Both the position numbers and the translations under genes were made by a program. 64,000 nucleotides of DNA from Bermanella sp044597725 (GTDB lineage Bacteria; Pseudomonadota; Gammaproteobacteria; Pseudomonadales; Oceanobacteraceae), in contig NZ_CP139003.1 of the NCBI RefSeq assembly GCF_044597725.1, positions 372,001 to 436,000 of the forward strand, read 5' to 3'. Shown one piece after another: positions 52,997-62,426 of this stretch (position 1 is its first letter; each line of letters starts with the position of its first letter). A model generated the notes under the pieces. The model ran no database searches and had not been told where the DNA came from. It saw nothing but the letters and a program-made list of their open reading frames with translations.

Positions 52997-54616
52997 ATGA
53001 AGACCATAATCGGATGGCTACTATTTGTATGTGTCGTAAGTAGTGCGTCAATCGCCAGTGCATCTGAGTCATTGCAAAATACGTTGGCAAAGCTTCCCGA
53101 TGCTAACTACTCAGAAAAAACAGTCATTATCAATAATATTGCTAAACACGATGATGCAATGACCCTCGATATTCTCAAAAACTTACTTGAGGGTGAGTTG
53201 TTTTATTTAAGAGACTCTAAAACCCTGGTCTATCGCGATAAAGTGGGTGGCCGAACTTATGAGGTTAATGACATTTTCAGCGGTGAAATGTTAGGTGAGT
53301 TTTCGCGCCGTGATGTACGTAAAATAAAAATTAATAACAATCTTCGCCGTATCCTCAATGCTCATATAGCCGAGCTACAGATTACATCTAAAGATAGTGA
53401 CATTCGCTATAGCGCAGCAAAAGAAATGCTAAACAGTGGTAATGAAAATTTATTGCCCTTGCTCACTAAAGCTATCAACAAAGAACAAGATAATAAAATT
53501 CTAAAAGTACTTGAGACGGCCCAAGCAATTATATGGCTTAAAAGTGATAATCAAACGCAGGTTAATCAAGCGCTTAACTATCTAGAACGCTCATTATATC
53601 CAGAATCTCGAGTTGCCTTATTGGCGTTTATCGAAAGTGCAGGTAAAGAAGGGAGTAAAGTGTCTCAAGCTCAACTTGAGCAAGCGGAAAAGAATATTGA
53701 ATCTATTAATCAGTTAACACAATTAAATAGTGTTGCAAAAAATATCTATTTTGGACTGTCATTAGGTGCGGTTTTATTGCTTGCAGCCATAGGGCTAGCG
53801 ATTACTTTTGGCGTTATGGGCGTTATTAATATGGCCCATGGCGAAATGATTATGTTGGGAGCTTATACCACATTTGTTATCCAGCAACTTATGCCAAACA
53901 ACATTGGCTCATCGTTGGTGGTGGCTGTACCAGCTGCATTTTTAGTATCGGGTTTGGTTGGCGTATTAATTGAGCGAACGGTTATTCGACACCTTTATGG
54001 TCGTCCATTAGAAACACTATTAGCTACATTTGGTATTAGCCTTATCTTACAGCAAGCGGTACGCAGTATTTTTGGTCCACTTAATCAAGATGTTATTACA
54101 CCACAATGGATGGCAGGAACGTTTTCTATCAACCCTGGTTTAGAGCTTACCTTTAATCGTTTGTATATCATTATCTTCAGCTTAATGGTGCTAGCCACGC
54201 TTGCTTTGGTCATGAAAAGAACCTTGTTTGGTTTACAAATGCGAGCAGTCACCATGGACCGCCCTATGGCCAGTTCCATGGGAATTAAAACAGGTTGGGT
54301 AGACGCGTTAACCTTTGGTTTAGGGTCAGGCATAGCCGGTATAGCTGGTGTTGCTTTAAGCCAGTTAACCAATGTGGGGCCAAATCTTGGTCAGGCCTAC
54401 ATTATTGATAGCTTTATGGTGGTGGTATTTGGCGGTGTAGGTAATTTATGGGGCACATTGGTTGGCGCTATGTCATTGGGCGTGGCTAATAAATTATTCG
54501 AGCCTTTTGCAGGAGCGGTACTGGCAAAAATTATTGTCTTGGTGGCCATCATCTTATTTATTCAAAAACGTCCCCGAGGCTTGTTTGCCTTAAAGGGCCG
54601 AGCAGTGGAGGGCTAA
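52997..54616 (+). CDS. urtB: urea ABC transporter permease UrtB
   Basis: Inner-membrane permease of 539 residues. The first 230 residues form an exported HEAT-like helical domain after a signal peptide (1-22), a UrtB hallmark absent from LivH. The C-terminal 300 residues hold about eight membrane segments, with GVINMAHGEMIMLGAYTTFV and SFMVVVFGGVGNLWG. AAAGGCGG precedes the ATG. urtC begins three bases after its stop. Confidence 0.94.
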   Translation: MKTIIGWLLFVCVVSSASIASASESLQNTLAKLPDANYSEKTVIINNIAKHDDAMTLDILKNLLEGELFYLRDSKTLVYRDKVGGRTYEVNDIFSGEMLGEFSRRDVRKIKINNNLRRILNAHIAELQITSKDSDIRYSAAKEMLNSGNENLLPLLTKAINKEQDNKILKVLETAQAIIWLKSDNQTQVNQALNYLERSLYPESRVALLAFIESAGKEGSKVSQAQLEQAEKNIESINQLTQLNSVAKNIYFGLSLGAVLLLAAIGLAITFGVMGVINMAHGEMIMLGAYTTFVIQQLMPNNIGSSLVVAVPAAFLVSGLVGVLIERTVIRHLYGRPLETLLATFGISLILQQAVRSIFGPLNQDVITPQWMAGTFSINPGLELTFNRLYIIIFSLMVLATLALVMKRTLFGLQMRAVTMDRPMASSMGIKTGWVDALTFGLGSGIAGIAGVALSQLTNVGPNLGQAYIIDSFMVVVFGGVGNLWGTLVGAMSLGVANKLFEPFAGAVLAKIIVLVAIILFIQKRPRGLFALKGRAVEG

Positions 54617-54619
54617 AAA

Positions 54620-55792
54620 ATGAATCATACACAGAAAACTCAGCTAGGCCCTATTACCAGTTTATTAATGAATGACAAAGGCGGGCGTCGTTTATTGGTT
54701 GCGATATTGGCACTGATTATTATCTTTCCGTTTTGTAACCTAGTATTCCCACCGGATTCTTTTTTTCATGTCTCTACTTATACCTTAACCCTAACCGGTA
54801 AGTATTTGTGCTATGCCTTGTTGGCGGTGGCGGTTGACTTAATTTGGGGCTATTGTGGCATCTTAAGTTTGGGGCATGCTGCATTTTTTGCCTTGGGCGG
54901 TTATGCCATGGGTATGTATCTCATGCGTCAGATAGGTGACCGAGGTGTTTATGGCAATCCGGAACTGCCCGATTTTATGGTGTTTTTAAACTGGACTGAG
55001 TTGCCGTGGTATTGGCAAGGTTTTGATCAGTTTTGGTTTGCTATGATTATGGTGCTGGTTGTGCCGGGTACATTGGCATTTGTTTTTGGTTGGCTCGCCT
55101 TTCGATCACGGGTAACCGGGGTATACCTTTCTATTATTACCCAAGCCATGACCTATGCTCTATTACTGGCGTTTTTTCGCAACGATATGGGGTTTGGCGG
55201 TAACAATGGCCTTACCGATTTTAAAGAAATACTCGGCTTCGATTTACAAAGTGATGCGACGCGCAGTGGATTATTCATTGCATCTGGTTTGGCATTGATA
55301 TTTGGCTATTTAATTAGTCGCTTTATTACGCAAAGTAAACTGGGTCGAGTATTGGTGAGTATTCGCGATGCAGAAAATCGAACACGGTTTTTAGGCTACA
55401 AAGTGGAATACTACAAACTATTCGTATTTGTTGCTTCTGCCATGCTAGCGGGTTTAGCTGGTGCGCTTTATGTGCCACAAGTGGGTATTATCAACCCGGG
55501 CGAATTCTCTCCGGTTAACTCCATAGAAATTATTGTCTGGGTTGCCGTTGGTGGGCGCGGCACTCTATTTGGTGCAGCCTTGGGTGCCATTGCAGTTAAC
55601 TATGCAAAAACCTATTTCACCGGCGCATTTGCTGAGCTTTGGTTATTTATGCTGGGTGGGTTATTTGTCATGACCACACTGTATTTACCTAAAGGCATTG
55701 TTGGTTGGGTGGCGCAAATGAAAAACGGTGAAGGACGTTTAAGTCATGTGTTGAAGCGCTTCAATAAACAACAAGAAGGAGCGTCCTCATGA
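54620..55792 (+). CDS. urtC: urea ABC transporter permease UrtC
   Basis: Second permease, 390 residues with about ten membrane segments. DLIWGYCGILSLGHAAFFAL and VAVGGRGTLFGAALG are conserved permease motifs. The stop overlaps the urtD ATG (ATGA). Its end carries AACAACAA (55767-55774) next to the urtD ribosome site. Confidence 0.94.
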   Translation: MNHTQKTQLGPITSLLMNDKGGRRLLVAILALIIIFPFCNLVFPPDSFFHVSTYTLTLTGKYLCYALLAVAVDLIWGYCGILSLGHAAFFALGGYAMGMYLMRQIGDRGVYGNPELPDFMVFLNWTELPWYWQGFDQFWFAMIMVLVVPGTLAFVFGWLAFRSRVTGVYLSIITQAMTYALLLAFFRNDMGFGGNNGLTDFKEILGFDLQSDATRSGLFIASGLALIFGYLISRFITQSKLGRVLVSIRDAENRTRFLGYKVEYYKLFVFVASAMLAGLAGALYVPQVGIINPGEFSPVNSIEIIVWVAVGGRGTLFGAALGAIAVNYAKTYFTGAFAELWLFMLGGLFVMTTLYLPKGIVGWVAQMKNGEGRLSHVLKRFNKQQEGASS

Positions 55793-56553
55793 GTATTAAT
55801 GCAAAGCATATTGAATATGAACATGCGCTTTATATGGATGGCGTTAATGTAAGCTTTGATGGTTTTAAGGCGATAAATAATTTATCCATGGTGATTAAGC
55901 CCGGCGAAATGCGCGCCATTATCGGCCCTAACGGTGCAGGCAAAACCACCATGATGGATATTATTACGGGCAAAACACGGCCTGATTCGGGCACAGTAAT
56001 GTTTAAAAATACTATCGACCTGACCAAATACGATGAAGCAGATGTGGCCAATCTAGGTGTAGGTCGAAAATTTCAAAAACCCAGTGTGATTGAAAGTTTA
56101 ACCGTGTTTGAAAATCTAGAGTTGGCATTAAAGGGAAACCGCTCTATTTGGCAGGCTTTGTTTCATAAACTCAGTTCAGCACAGTATCAACGTATTCAGG
56201 ACCTGCTGGAATTAATGTCCCTGCAAGATAAGCAACATGAGTTAGCTGAAAACCTATCCCATGGTCAAAAACAATGGTTAGAGATTGGAATGCTGATTAG
56301 TCAGGAGCCTGAGCTTTTACTGATTGATGAACCTGCAGCCGGTATGACCGACGAAGAAACACGAAAAACTGCAGAGTTATTTAAACGACTTGCCCAGCAC
56401 CATAGCTTAGTTGTGGTTGAGCATGACATGGACTTTATCAAAGCATTGGATTGCAAGGTCACTGTGTTGCATGAGGGACGCGTGCTAGCGGAAGGCTCCC
56501 TTGAGTCAGTGCAGGCAAATCAAGAAGTGATTGATGTTTATTTGGGTAGGTAG
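55789..56553 (+). CDS. urtD: urea ABC transporter ATP-binding protein UrtD
   Basis: ATPase of 254 residues, LivG-like. Walker A GPNGAGKTT (near 45), signature LSHGQKQWLEI (in place of LSGGQ, as is normal for UrtD) and Walker B LLLIDEPAAGM are present. AGAAGGAG precedes the ATG. It pairs with UrtE, 16 bases downstream. Confidence 0.95.
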   Translation: MSINAKHIEYEHALYMDGVNVSFDGFKAINNLSMVIKPGEMRAIIGPNGAGKTTMMDIITGKTRPDSGTVMFKNTIDLTKYDEADVANLGVGRKFQKPSVIESLTVFENLELALKGNRSIWQALFHKLSSAQYQRIQDLLELMSLQDKQHELAENLSHGQKQWLEIGMLISQEPELLLIDEPAAGMTDEETRKTAELFKRLAQHHSLVVVEHDMDFIKALDCKVTVLHEGRVLAEGSLESVQANQEVIDVYLGR

Positions 56554-56569
56554 GGAAGGCACATAGGTT

Positions 56570-57268
56570 ATGTTAGAAGTAAAAGATTTAGATGTTTATT
56601 ATGGCGCCAGTCAGGCTTTGTATTGTGTTTCCATGCAGGCTCAAATAGGTAAAGTGACTTGTGTACTAGGACGCAATGGTGTGGGTAAAACTACATTAAT
56701 GAAAACACTGGCGGGCCATCAAAATGCAAAGCATGGTGATATTGTTTGGCATAACCAAACAATTAATAAGTTATCGGCCGATAAGCGAGCCCAACAAGGC
56801 ATTGCCTATGTGCCCCAAGGCCGACATATATTTTCGCAATTAACAGTGGAAGAGAATTTAAAAACAGCTTTTTCGTGCTTAGCTAAATCAGAGCGTTATA
56901 TCGATGAAGAAGTGTTTACATTATTCCCTGTTTTAAAACAGATGCTTGCCCGTCGAGGGGGAGACCTCTCTGGTGGTCAGCAACAACAATTGGCCATTGC
57001 CCGTGCTTTATTGTTACGACCTAAGATGCTTATTCTAGATGAACCCACTGAGGGTATTCAGCCTTCCATTATTAAAGATATTCAAAGTGTTATCGAATTG
57101 TTGCGCGAGCGCGGTAATATGGCCATCGTGCTGGTGGAGCAATATCTCGATTTTGCTAAAGCACTGGCCGATGACTACGTAATTTTAGAGCGTGGGCGTA
57201 TCGTAGCACACGGTAACGGTGAGCAGCTCAATACATCAGAGGAAGTGAATCAGCTACTGGCCATATAA
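56570..57268 (+). CDS. urtE: urea ABC transporter ATP-binding protein UrtE
   Basis: Second ATPase, 232 residues, LivF-like. Walker A GRNGVGKTT (34-42), signature LSGGQQQQL and Walker B MLILDEPTEGIQPSII are intact; the TEGIQPSII tail is typical of UrtE. It ends the operon; no terminator hairpin is visible just after it. Confidence 0.95.
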   Translation: MLEVKDLDVYYGASQALYCVSMQAQIGKVTCVLGRNGVGKTTLMKTLAGHQNAKHGDIVWHNQTINKLSADKRAQQGIAYVPQGRHIFSQLTVEENLKTAFSCLAKSERYIDEEVFTLFPVLKQMLARRGGDLSGGQQQQLAIARALLLRPKMLILDEPTEGIQPSIIKDIQSVIELLRERGNMAIVLVEQYLDFAKALADDYVILERGRIVAHGNGEQLNTSEEVNQLLAI

Positions 57269-57653
57269 CGCCAACTAAGTTGCTTATTTTTGGTGCGATA
57301 ACGTGTTTTACATGTGGGCAGTGGATTTTATGTCTAAATACCATATGAATTCAGCATTATCGTGCCCACCGTTTACTGGATATATGCACTAGATAGTGGC
57401 TTCTGCACTAAAATGATATATCCATACTCATTCTATCGTCTTACCTATTATTCGTTTTAGCTTTGAAAACATTTTCTATCTTAGCGAGATAGACGGTTTG
57501 TGATTCATTTTGGTGCCAACACCTTGCTTTGCACCTTTTTGTGCACATTTAAAGTGCCGCAATTAAGTGCGTGCCACATGATAGCGCCGAATAAAATTCT
57601 AAAGATTCAAAAAACCTTCCTGTAATGCCCGTCTTTACTGACTTTATAAAAGT
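57269..57653. promoter_or_regulatory. regulatory region with NtrC-like sites upstream of torF2-glnK2-amtB
   Basis: The 536-base gap between urtE and the second torF has no gene. TGCACTAAAATGATATA (57404-57420) matches the NtrC consensus at 14 of 17 positions by eye. TGCACCTTTTTGTGCA (57530-57545) has both half-sites with one base less spacing, about 117 bases before the sigma-54 element. Further half-sites occur at 57385 (TGCAC) and 57512 (GGTGCC). Confidence 0.6.
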
Positions 57654-57669
57654 TGGCACCACTGTTGCT
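57654..57669 (+). promoter_or_regulatory. sigma-54 (-24/-12) promoter
   Basis: TGGCACCACTGTTGCT matches the consensus TGGCAC-N5-TTGCW at every fixed position, with GG and GC 12 bases apart. Transcription would start near 57681, giving a leader of about 125 bases before torF copy 2. Confidence 0.88.
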
Positions 57670-57804
57670 ATCACTAAGTATCGATTAACGAACCAGTATT
57701 GATTATCGCGCTAAAACTGAGTAACTCACGCGAAGTGGATAAGAGAAGTAACCAGCTTCCTGCGCACAATTAAAAAACTAAACACAACAAAGGAAATTCA
57801 ATCA

Positions 57805-58452
57805 ATGAAAACTTTAAGTAAAGCAATCGCCGTCGCTAGTCTTGTATCTGCCAGTGCTCTAACTGCACAAGTTGCCAATGCAGAAATGTCTTACTCTGCT
57901 GATCTTGCTACTACCTACTTATGGCGTGGTACCGACCTCGGTGGTGCAGCCATTTCTGCTGCTGCTGACTATTCCCATGCATCAGGTGCTTACGCTGGTA
58001 TCTGGGCTTCTTCTGGTGATCTAGAACTAGGTAACGAGTACGACTTGTATGTAGGTTTCGCTAAAGAATTTGGCGACTTCTCAGTTGATGTGCAAGCCGT
58101 AACTTATGTTTATAACAATGCAACGGATAGTGACACTGGCGCTGATATTGCGGGTTCACCAGGCGAAGTATCTGATGCCATTATTTCTCTTGGCTTCCAA
58201 GATGCATCTTTCTCTTATTACCAGAGCTTACAAGATGAAGAAACAACATACATGACACTAGGCTACTCAATTGCTGGTGTTGATTTAACTTACGGTATGA
58301 GTGATAGCGATGGTGCAGAGTACTCTCACTTTGACGTGTCGTATGGTTTAACTGATGCGCTAGCAATCACAGTTTCTAAACCAATTGACGACAATGCTGG
58401 TGTTGATGAAGACACAATCGTTGTTATGTCTTACAGCCTACCAATCGAATAA
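57805..58452 (+). CDS. TorF family putative porin, copy 2
   Basis: Exported protein of 215 residues, paralogue of the gene at 50307: signal peptide 1-26 (VANA-EM), SYSADLATTYLWRGTDLGGA, a strand-rich middle and end VVMSYSLPIE. AAAGGAAA precedes the ATG. It stands behind a sigma-54 promoter and in front of glnK and amtB, so it is probably induced by nitrogen limitation. It may form a pore for small nitrogen compounds, but this is inferred from context only. Confidence 0.82.
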   Translation: MKTLSKAIAVASLVSASALTAQVANAEMSYSADLATTYLWRGTDLGGAAISAAADYSHASGAYAGIWASSGDLELGNEYDLYVGFAKEFGDFSVDVQAVTYVYNNATDSDTGADIAGSPGEVSDAIISLGFQDASFSYYQSLQDEETTYMTLGYSIAGVDLTYGMSDSDGAEYSHFDVSYGLTDALAITVSKPIDDNAGVDEDTIVVMSYSLPIE

Positions 58453-58473
58453 TTGGTAAAGCACTAAACCTAT

Positions 58474-58500
58474 AAAGCTAAGCACTTTGCTTAGCTTTAT
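58474..58500 (+). terminator. hairpin between torF copy 2 and glnK copy 2
   Basis: AAAGCTAAGCA (58474-58484) pairs with TGCTTAGCTTT (58488-58498). The following TTTATTCCC tract is weak, so it may attenuate or stabilise mRNA ends and not fully terminate. Confidence 0.5.
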
Positions 58501-58524
58501 TCCCACACACACAAGGAGTTTGAT

Positions 58525-58863
58525 ATGAAACTGGTTACGGCCGTTATCAAGCCTTTTAAATTAGACGACGTGCGTGAAGCACTGTCTGAAATTGGCGTTC
58601 AAGGCATCACTGTTACAGAAGTGAAAGGCTTTGGTCGACAAAAAGGTCATACAGAACTATACCGCGGTGCTGAATACGTGGTGGATTTTTTACCAAAAGT
58701 TAAATTAGAAATTGCGATTGATGATCCTCTTACCGAGAAAGTAATCGAAGCTATTTCTAAAGCTGCTAACACCGGAAAAATCGGTGACGGTAAAATCTTC
58801 GTTACCTCACTTGAGCAAATTGTACGAATTCGTACCGGTGAAACAGGTGCCGATGCGGTTTAA
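58525..58863 (+). CDS. glnK: nitrogen regulatory protein P-II (GlnK), copy 2
   Basis: P-II protein of 112 residues with T-loop Tyr51 and RIRTGE intact; about 90 percent identical to the copy at 51020. It is adjacent to amtB, the usual arrangement in which GlnK blocks the ammonium channel when nitrogen is plentiful. AAGGAG precedes the ATG. Confidence 0.96.
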   Translation: MKLVTAVIKPFKLDDVREALSEIGVQGITVTEVKGFGRQKGHTELYRGAEYVVDFLPKVKLEIAIDDPLTEKVIEAISKAANTGKIGDGKIFVTSLEQIVRIRTGETGADAV

Positions 58864-58952
58864 GTTTTGGCTTGCTAGCTAGAAGTTAACTTTATTGGTT
58901 ATTAATTTTTTAAACGTTTTAAAAACGTATTGAAGCAAAATGCGGGGGCATT

Positions 58953-60215
58953 ATGGAAAACCAAATTTTCCAACTTCAGTACGCCATGGACACTTTTTAT
59001 TTTCTTGTTTGTGGCGCACTAGTAATGTGGATGGCGGCGGGTTTCGCCATGTTAGAAGCGGGTCTTGTTCGCTCTAAGAACACGACTGAAATCTTAACCA
59101 AAAACGTTGCGTTATTCGCAATCTCTTGCACCATGTACTTAATCTGCGGTTACGAGCTTATGTACGGTGGTGGTCTATTCCTTTCAGGTGTAGAAACAGT
59201 TGGTAACTTCGATGTTGATGCCGCTTTAGCCGCTTCTGCAGAAGAGGGTTTTGATGGCGGTGCTGTTTACTCTGGTGCATCTGACTTCTTCTTCCAAGTT
59301 GTATTCGTTGCAACTGCTATGTCAATTGTATCGGGTGCGGTTGCCGAGCGTATGAAGCTTTGGGCATTCCTAGCATTCGCTATCGTAATGACTGGTTTCA
59401 TCTACCCAATGGAAGGTAGCTGGACTTGGAATGGCGACTCTGTATTTGGTTTGTTTGAGCTAAACTACAGTGACTATGCTGGTTCAGGTATTGTTCACAT
59501 GGCCGGTGCTGCTGCAGCATTAGCGGGTGTATTACTGCTTGGTGCTCGTAAAGGTAAATACGGTGCTAATGGTCAAGTAAATGCGATTCCTGGTGCGAAC
59601 ATGCCTTTGGCAACTTTAGGTACATTCATTCTTTGGATGGGCTGGTTCGGTTTCAACGGTGGTTCAACTCTTAAACTAGGCGGCATGGAAGTAGCGAACG
59701 AAGTTGCTAACGTATTCCTAAATACTAACGCAGCAGCTGCTGGTGGTTTAATTGGTGCATTGGTTCTAGCTCGCATCCTGTTCAAGAAAGCCGATCTTAC
59801 AATGGCTCTAAACGGTGCATTGGCTGGTCTAGTTGCGATCACTGCAGAACCTGCTGATCCTACACCTTTACAAGCAACCATTATTGGTGCAATCGGTGGT
59901 CTAATCGTTGTTCTTTCTATCCTAGCGCTAGATAAGATCAAGATCGATGACCCTGTAGGTGCTATCTCTGTTCACGGTGTTGTAGGTCTATTCGGTGTTA
60001 TGGTTGTTCCATTTACTGATGCCGACGCAACATTTGGTGGTCAGTTTGTTGGTGCACTTACTATCTTCGTTTGGGTATTCGGTTGTTCACTAATTGTTTG
60101 GAGCATCCTCAAAGCAATTATGGGAATCCGTGTTACTGAAGAAGAAGAGTATGAGGGTGTTGACCTTGCCGAGTGTGGTATGGAAGCTTACCCTGAGTTC
60201 ACAAAAGGCAACTAA
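58953..60215 (+). CDS. amtB: ammonium transporter AmtB
   Basis: Ammonium channel of 420 residues with eleven membrane segments. The conserved MLEAGLVRSKN start, IVHMAGAAAAL (first pore His) and SVHGVVGLFG (second pore His) are present. A GGGGG ribosome site precedes the ATG. It ends the sigma-54 operon before a strong terminator. Confidence 0.97.
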   Translation: MENQIFQLQYAMDTFYFLVCGALVMWMAAGFAMLEAGLVRSKNTTEILTKNVALFAISCTMYLICGYELMYGGGLFLSGVETVGNFDVDAALAASAEEGFDGGAVYSGASDFFFQVVFVATAMSIVSGAVAERMKLWAFLAFAIVMTGFIYPMEGSWTWNGDSVFGLFELNYSDYAGSGIVHMAGAAAALAGVLLLGARKGKYGANGQVNAIPGANMPLATLGTFILWMGWFGFNGGSTLKLGGMEVANEVANVFLNTNAAAAGGLIGALVLARILFKKADLTMALNGALAGLVAITAEPADPTPLQATIIGAIGGLIVVLSILALDKIKIDDPVGAISVHGVVGLFGVMVVPFTDADATFGGQFVGALTIFVWVFGCSLIVWSILKAIMGIRVTEEEEYEGVDLAECGMEAYPEFTKGN

Positions 60216-60278
60216 TAATAATCGCCTTAGAACGTAGAGTGTTTTAGATCGCTCTAAATAAGAACGTAAGATTTGAAT

Positions 60279-60311
60279 CCCCTTCTGCTTGAAAAAGCGA
60301 AGGGGTTTTTT
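60279..60311 (+). terminator. intrinsic terminator after amtB
   Basis: CCCCTTC (60279-60285) pairs with GAAGGGG (60299-60305), extended by GCTT/AAGC, followed by six T. Confidence 0.92.
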
Positions 60312-60508
60312 ATGTTTTGAACTTTTAAAACTGCACCTTGTTTAAACACGTCTTATCCTATTTTGTACTATTGAAGTGCAAAATATTTAATCTCTCACCT
60401 GTATTAGTTTGTGTGCTTATCTCAAACCGCCTTTCACCAGCCGTATTGCGCGGTGGTTAACTTTATTTCATTAAAATCGTTTCAGTTGGCACGTTCATCG
60501 CTCTAACA

Positions 60509-60520
60509 CTTGTATACAAG
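60509..60520. promoter_or_regulatory. 12-base palindrome CTTGTATACAAG upstream of allophanate hydrolase
   Basis: Exact copy of the palindrome before urtA (51602-51613), 43 bases before this gene's ATG. A shared operator for urea uptake and urea breakdown is the simplest reading. Confidence 0.7.
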
Positions 60521-60563
60521 AATGCATTCAGAATCGTATGCGCAAAGTAATAGGAGCAGTGTT

Positions 60564-62396
60564 ATGGCAGAACCCGTTTTATGTCCAACCATGGGATGGA
60601 CCATTAGCGAATGGCAAACCGCTTATCAGCAAGAGCAAACCCCCACCGATTTATTAACGTCTTTACTTGATGCCATTCGTGGGCAAGAAATATTTGATGG
60701 TGCACTTCGTTTTGGTAGTCCTTGGATTAGCTTAGCCAGTGATGAGCAACTACAGCAGCAGCTTACTCAATTACAAAAACGTTTAGATGCGGCAGAGGGA
60801 AACCTTAGCCAATTACCTTTGTACGGTGTGCCCTTTGCGGTAAAAGATAATATTGATGTGAAAGGTTTTGCCACCACTGCAGCCTGTGCTGAATTTGCAT
60901 ACGAGCCGGAGGAAGATGCATTTGCTATTGCCCAGTTGCGTGCAGCCGGTGCAATTGTTGTGGGTAAAACCAATTTAGATCAATTTGCCACAGGTTTAGT
61001 GGGTACACGTTCGCCTTATGGCGCAGTAGCGAACCCGTTTGATTCTGAATACATCAGCGGTGGTTCCAGTGCGGGTTCAGCGGTATCTGTATCCACAGGT
61101 TTTGTACCGTTTTCGTTAAGTACCGATACCGCAGGTTCAGGCCGAGTACCGGCTGGCTTTAATCATTTAGTGGGTCTTAAACCTACTCGCGGAATGATCA
61201 GCAATAGCGGTGTGGTGCCAGCGTGTCGTAGTCTTGATTGTATTTCTGTTTTTGCATTAAACAGTGACGATGCCGCATGGGTCTATGACATCTTAGCGCA
61301 ATATGATAAGCACGATGCCTATGCTCGCCCGGCTTCTGCCACTATTCATAAACGTGTGCGCGTTTTAGGTATTCCTCAAGACCCAGAATGGTTTGGTGAT
61401 ACTCAGCAACAACAAGCCTTTGCCAAGGCCTGCACCCATGCTCGTCAATTGGGTTATGAAATAAAAACCATCGACTTTACCCCCATGCTTGAGCTGGCCA
61501 GATTACTTTATCAAGGGCCATGGGTAGCCGAGCGGTTTGCGGCTGTAGGTGATTTCATTCAAAACCTACAATCACAAGCGAATGGCATTGATGCGCTTGA
61601 TCCTGTAGTGGCAGACATTATTGGCAATGGCAATAATGGCACTGCGGTGGATGCGTTTAAAGCGGAATATAAACGCCAAGAATTAAGTAAAACCATTAAC
61701 GCCACACTAGCCCAAGTAGATGCCTTAATGGTGCCTACGACACCGTGCTTTCCAACCTCTCAGCAAGTGGCCGCTGAGCCCATTGAGGTTAATAGTCGGC
61801 TTGGTATGTACACCAATTTTGTGAACCTTGCCGATCTCTGTGCTTTAGCCATTCCAGCGCCAATGCGTGACGATGGTTTGCCATTTGGCATTACGCTTAT
61901 AGCACCAGCGTTTTGCGATGCTGCGCTTTTACAATTTGCCAACCATTGGCAAAACGCATTGCGTTTGTCTTCTGCTCCTTCTCTTTTAGGTGCCCGTCAA
62001 GATCAATCCATTACGGTTGCCGTGGTAGGTGCACACCTTACTGGCATGCCGCTCAATCATCAGCTCACCAGTCGTAATGCACAGTTGCTTGAGCAAACCC
62101 ATACTGCGGAAAAATATCAACTATACGCTCTCGCCAATACCACACCGCCAAAACCGGGTCTTGTGCGTGTGGATGAAGAGCAATCGGGTCACTCCATTAT
62201 TGTTGAGTTGTGGCGACTAGATTTGGCGGCCTTTGGCAGTTTCGTTAATGAGATTCCTCAGCCTTTAGGTATTGGCACTTTGGAGCTTATGGATGGACGG
62301 TTGGTGAAAGGGTTTATTTGCGAACCCACGGCGTTATCAAGCGCCACTGACATTAGTCATTTTGGTGGCTGGCGCGCTTACATTGCACAGCGTTAA
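60564..62396 (+). CDS. allophanate hydrolase
   Basis: Amidase-signature enzyme of 610 residues that converts allophanate, the urea carboxylase product, to CO2 and ammonium. The triad is visible: Lys in FAVKDNID (near 94), Ser in GGSSAGS and nucleophile Ser in DTAGSGRVPAG. A C-terminal domain of about 160 residues (SITVAVVGAHLTGMPLN, HFGGWRAYI) is that of AtzF/DUR1,2-type allophanate hydrolases. AGGAG precedes the ATG. It precedes the carboxylase gene by 30 bases. Confidence 0.93.
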   Translation: MAEPVLCPTMGWTISEWQTAYQQEQTPTDLLTSLLDAIRGQEIFDGALRFGSPWISLASDEQLQQQLTQLQKRLDAAEGNLSQLPLYGVPFAVKDNIDVKGFATTAACAEFAYEPEEDAFAIAQLRAAGAIVVGKTNLDQFATGLVGTRSPYGAVANPFDSEYISGGSSAGSAVSVSTGFVPFSLSTDTAGSGRVPAGFNHLVGLKPTRGMISNSGVVPACRSLDCISVFALNSDDAAWVYDILAQYDKHDAYARPASATIHKRVRVLGIPQDPEWFGDTQQQQAFAKACTHARQLGYEIKTIDFTPMLELARLLYQGPWVAERFAAVGDFIQNLQSQANGIDALDPVVADIIGNGNNGTAVDAFKAEYKRQELSKTINATLAQVDALMVPTTPCFPTSQQVAAEPIEVNSRLGMYTNFVNLADLCALAIPAPMRDDGLPFGITLIAPAFCDAALLQFANHWQNALRLSSAPSLLGARQDQSITVAVVGAHLTGMPLNHQLTSRNAQLLEQTHTAEKYQLYALANTTPPKPGLVRVDEEQSGHSIIVELWRLDLAAFGSFVNEIPQPLGIGTLELMDGRLVKGFICEPTALSSATDISHFGGWRAYIAQR

Positions 62397-62426
62397 TGGT
62401 TTCAGAACATTACTAAGGAGAGAATT

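Larger units (their letters stand above)
60216..60563. other. 348-base intergenic region
   Basis: It holds the amtB terminator at its left and the CTTGTATACAAG palindrome at its right, with the promoter of the urea-degrading operon presumably between them. No gene or guanidine-riboswitch-like structure was recognised. Confidence 0.5.
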
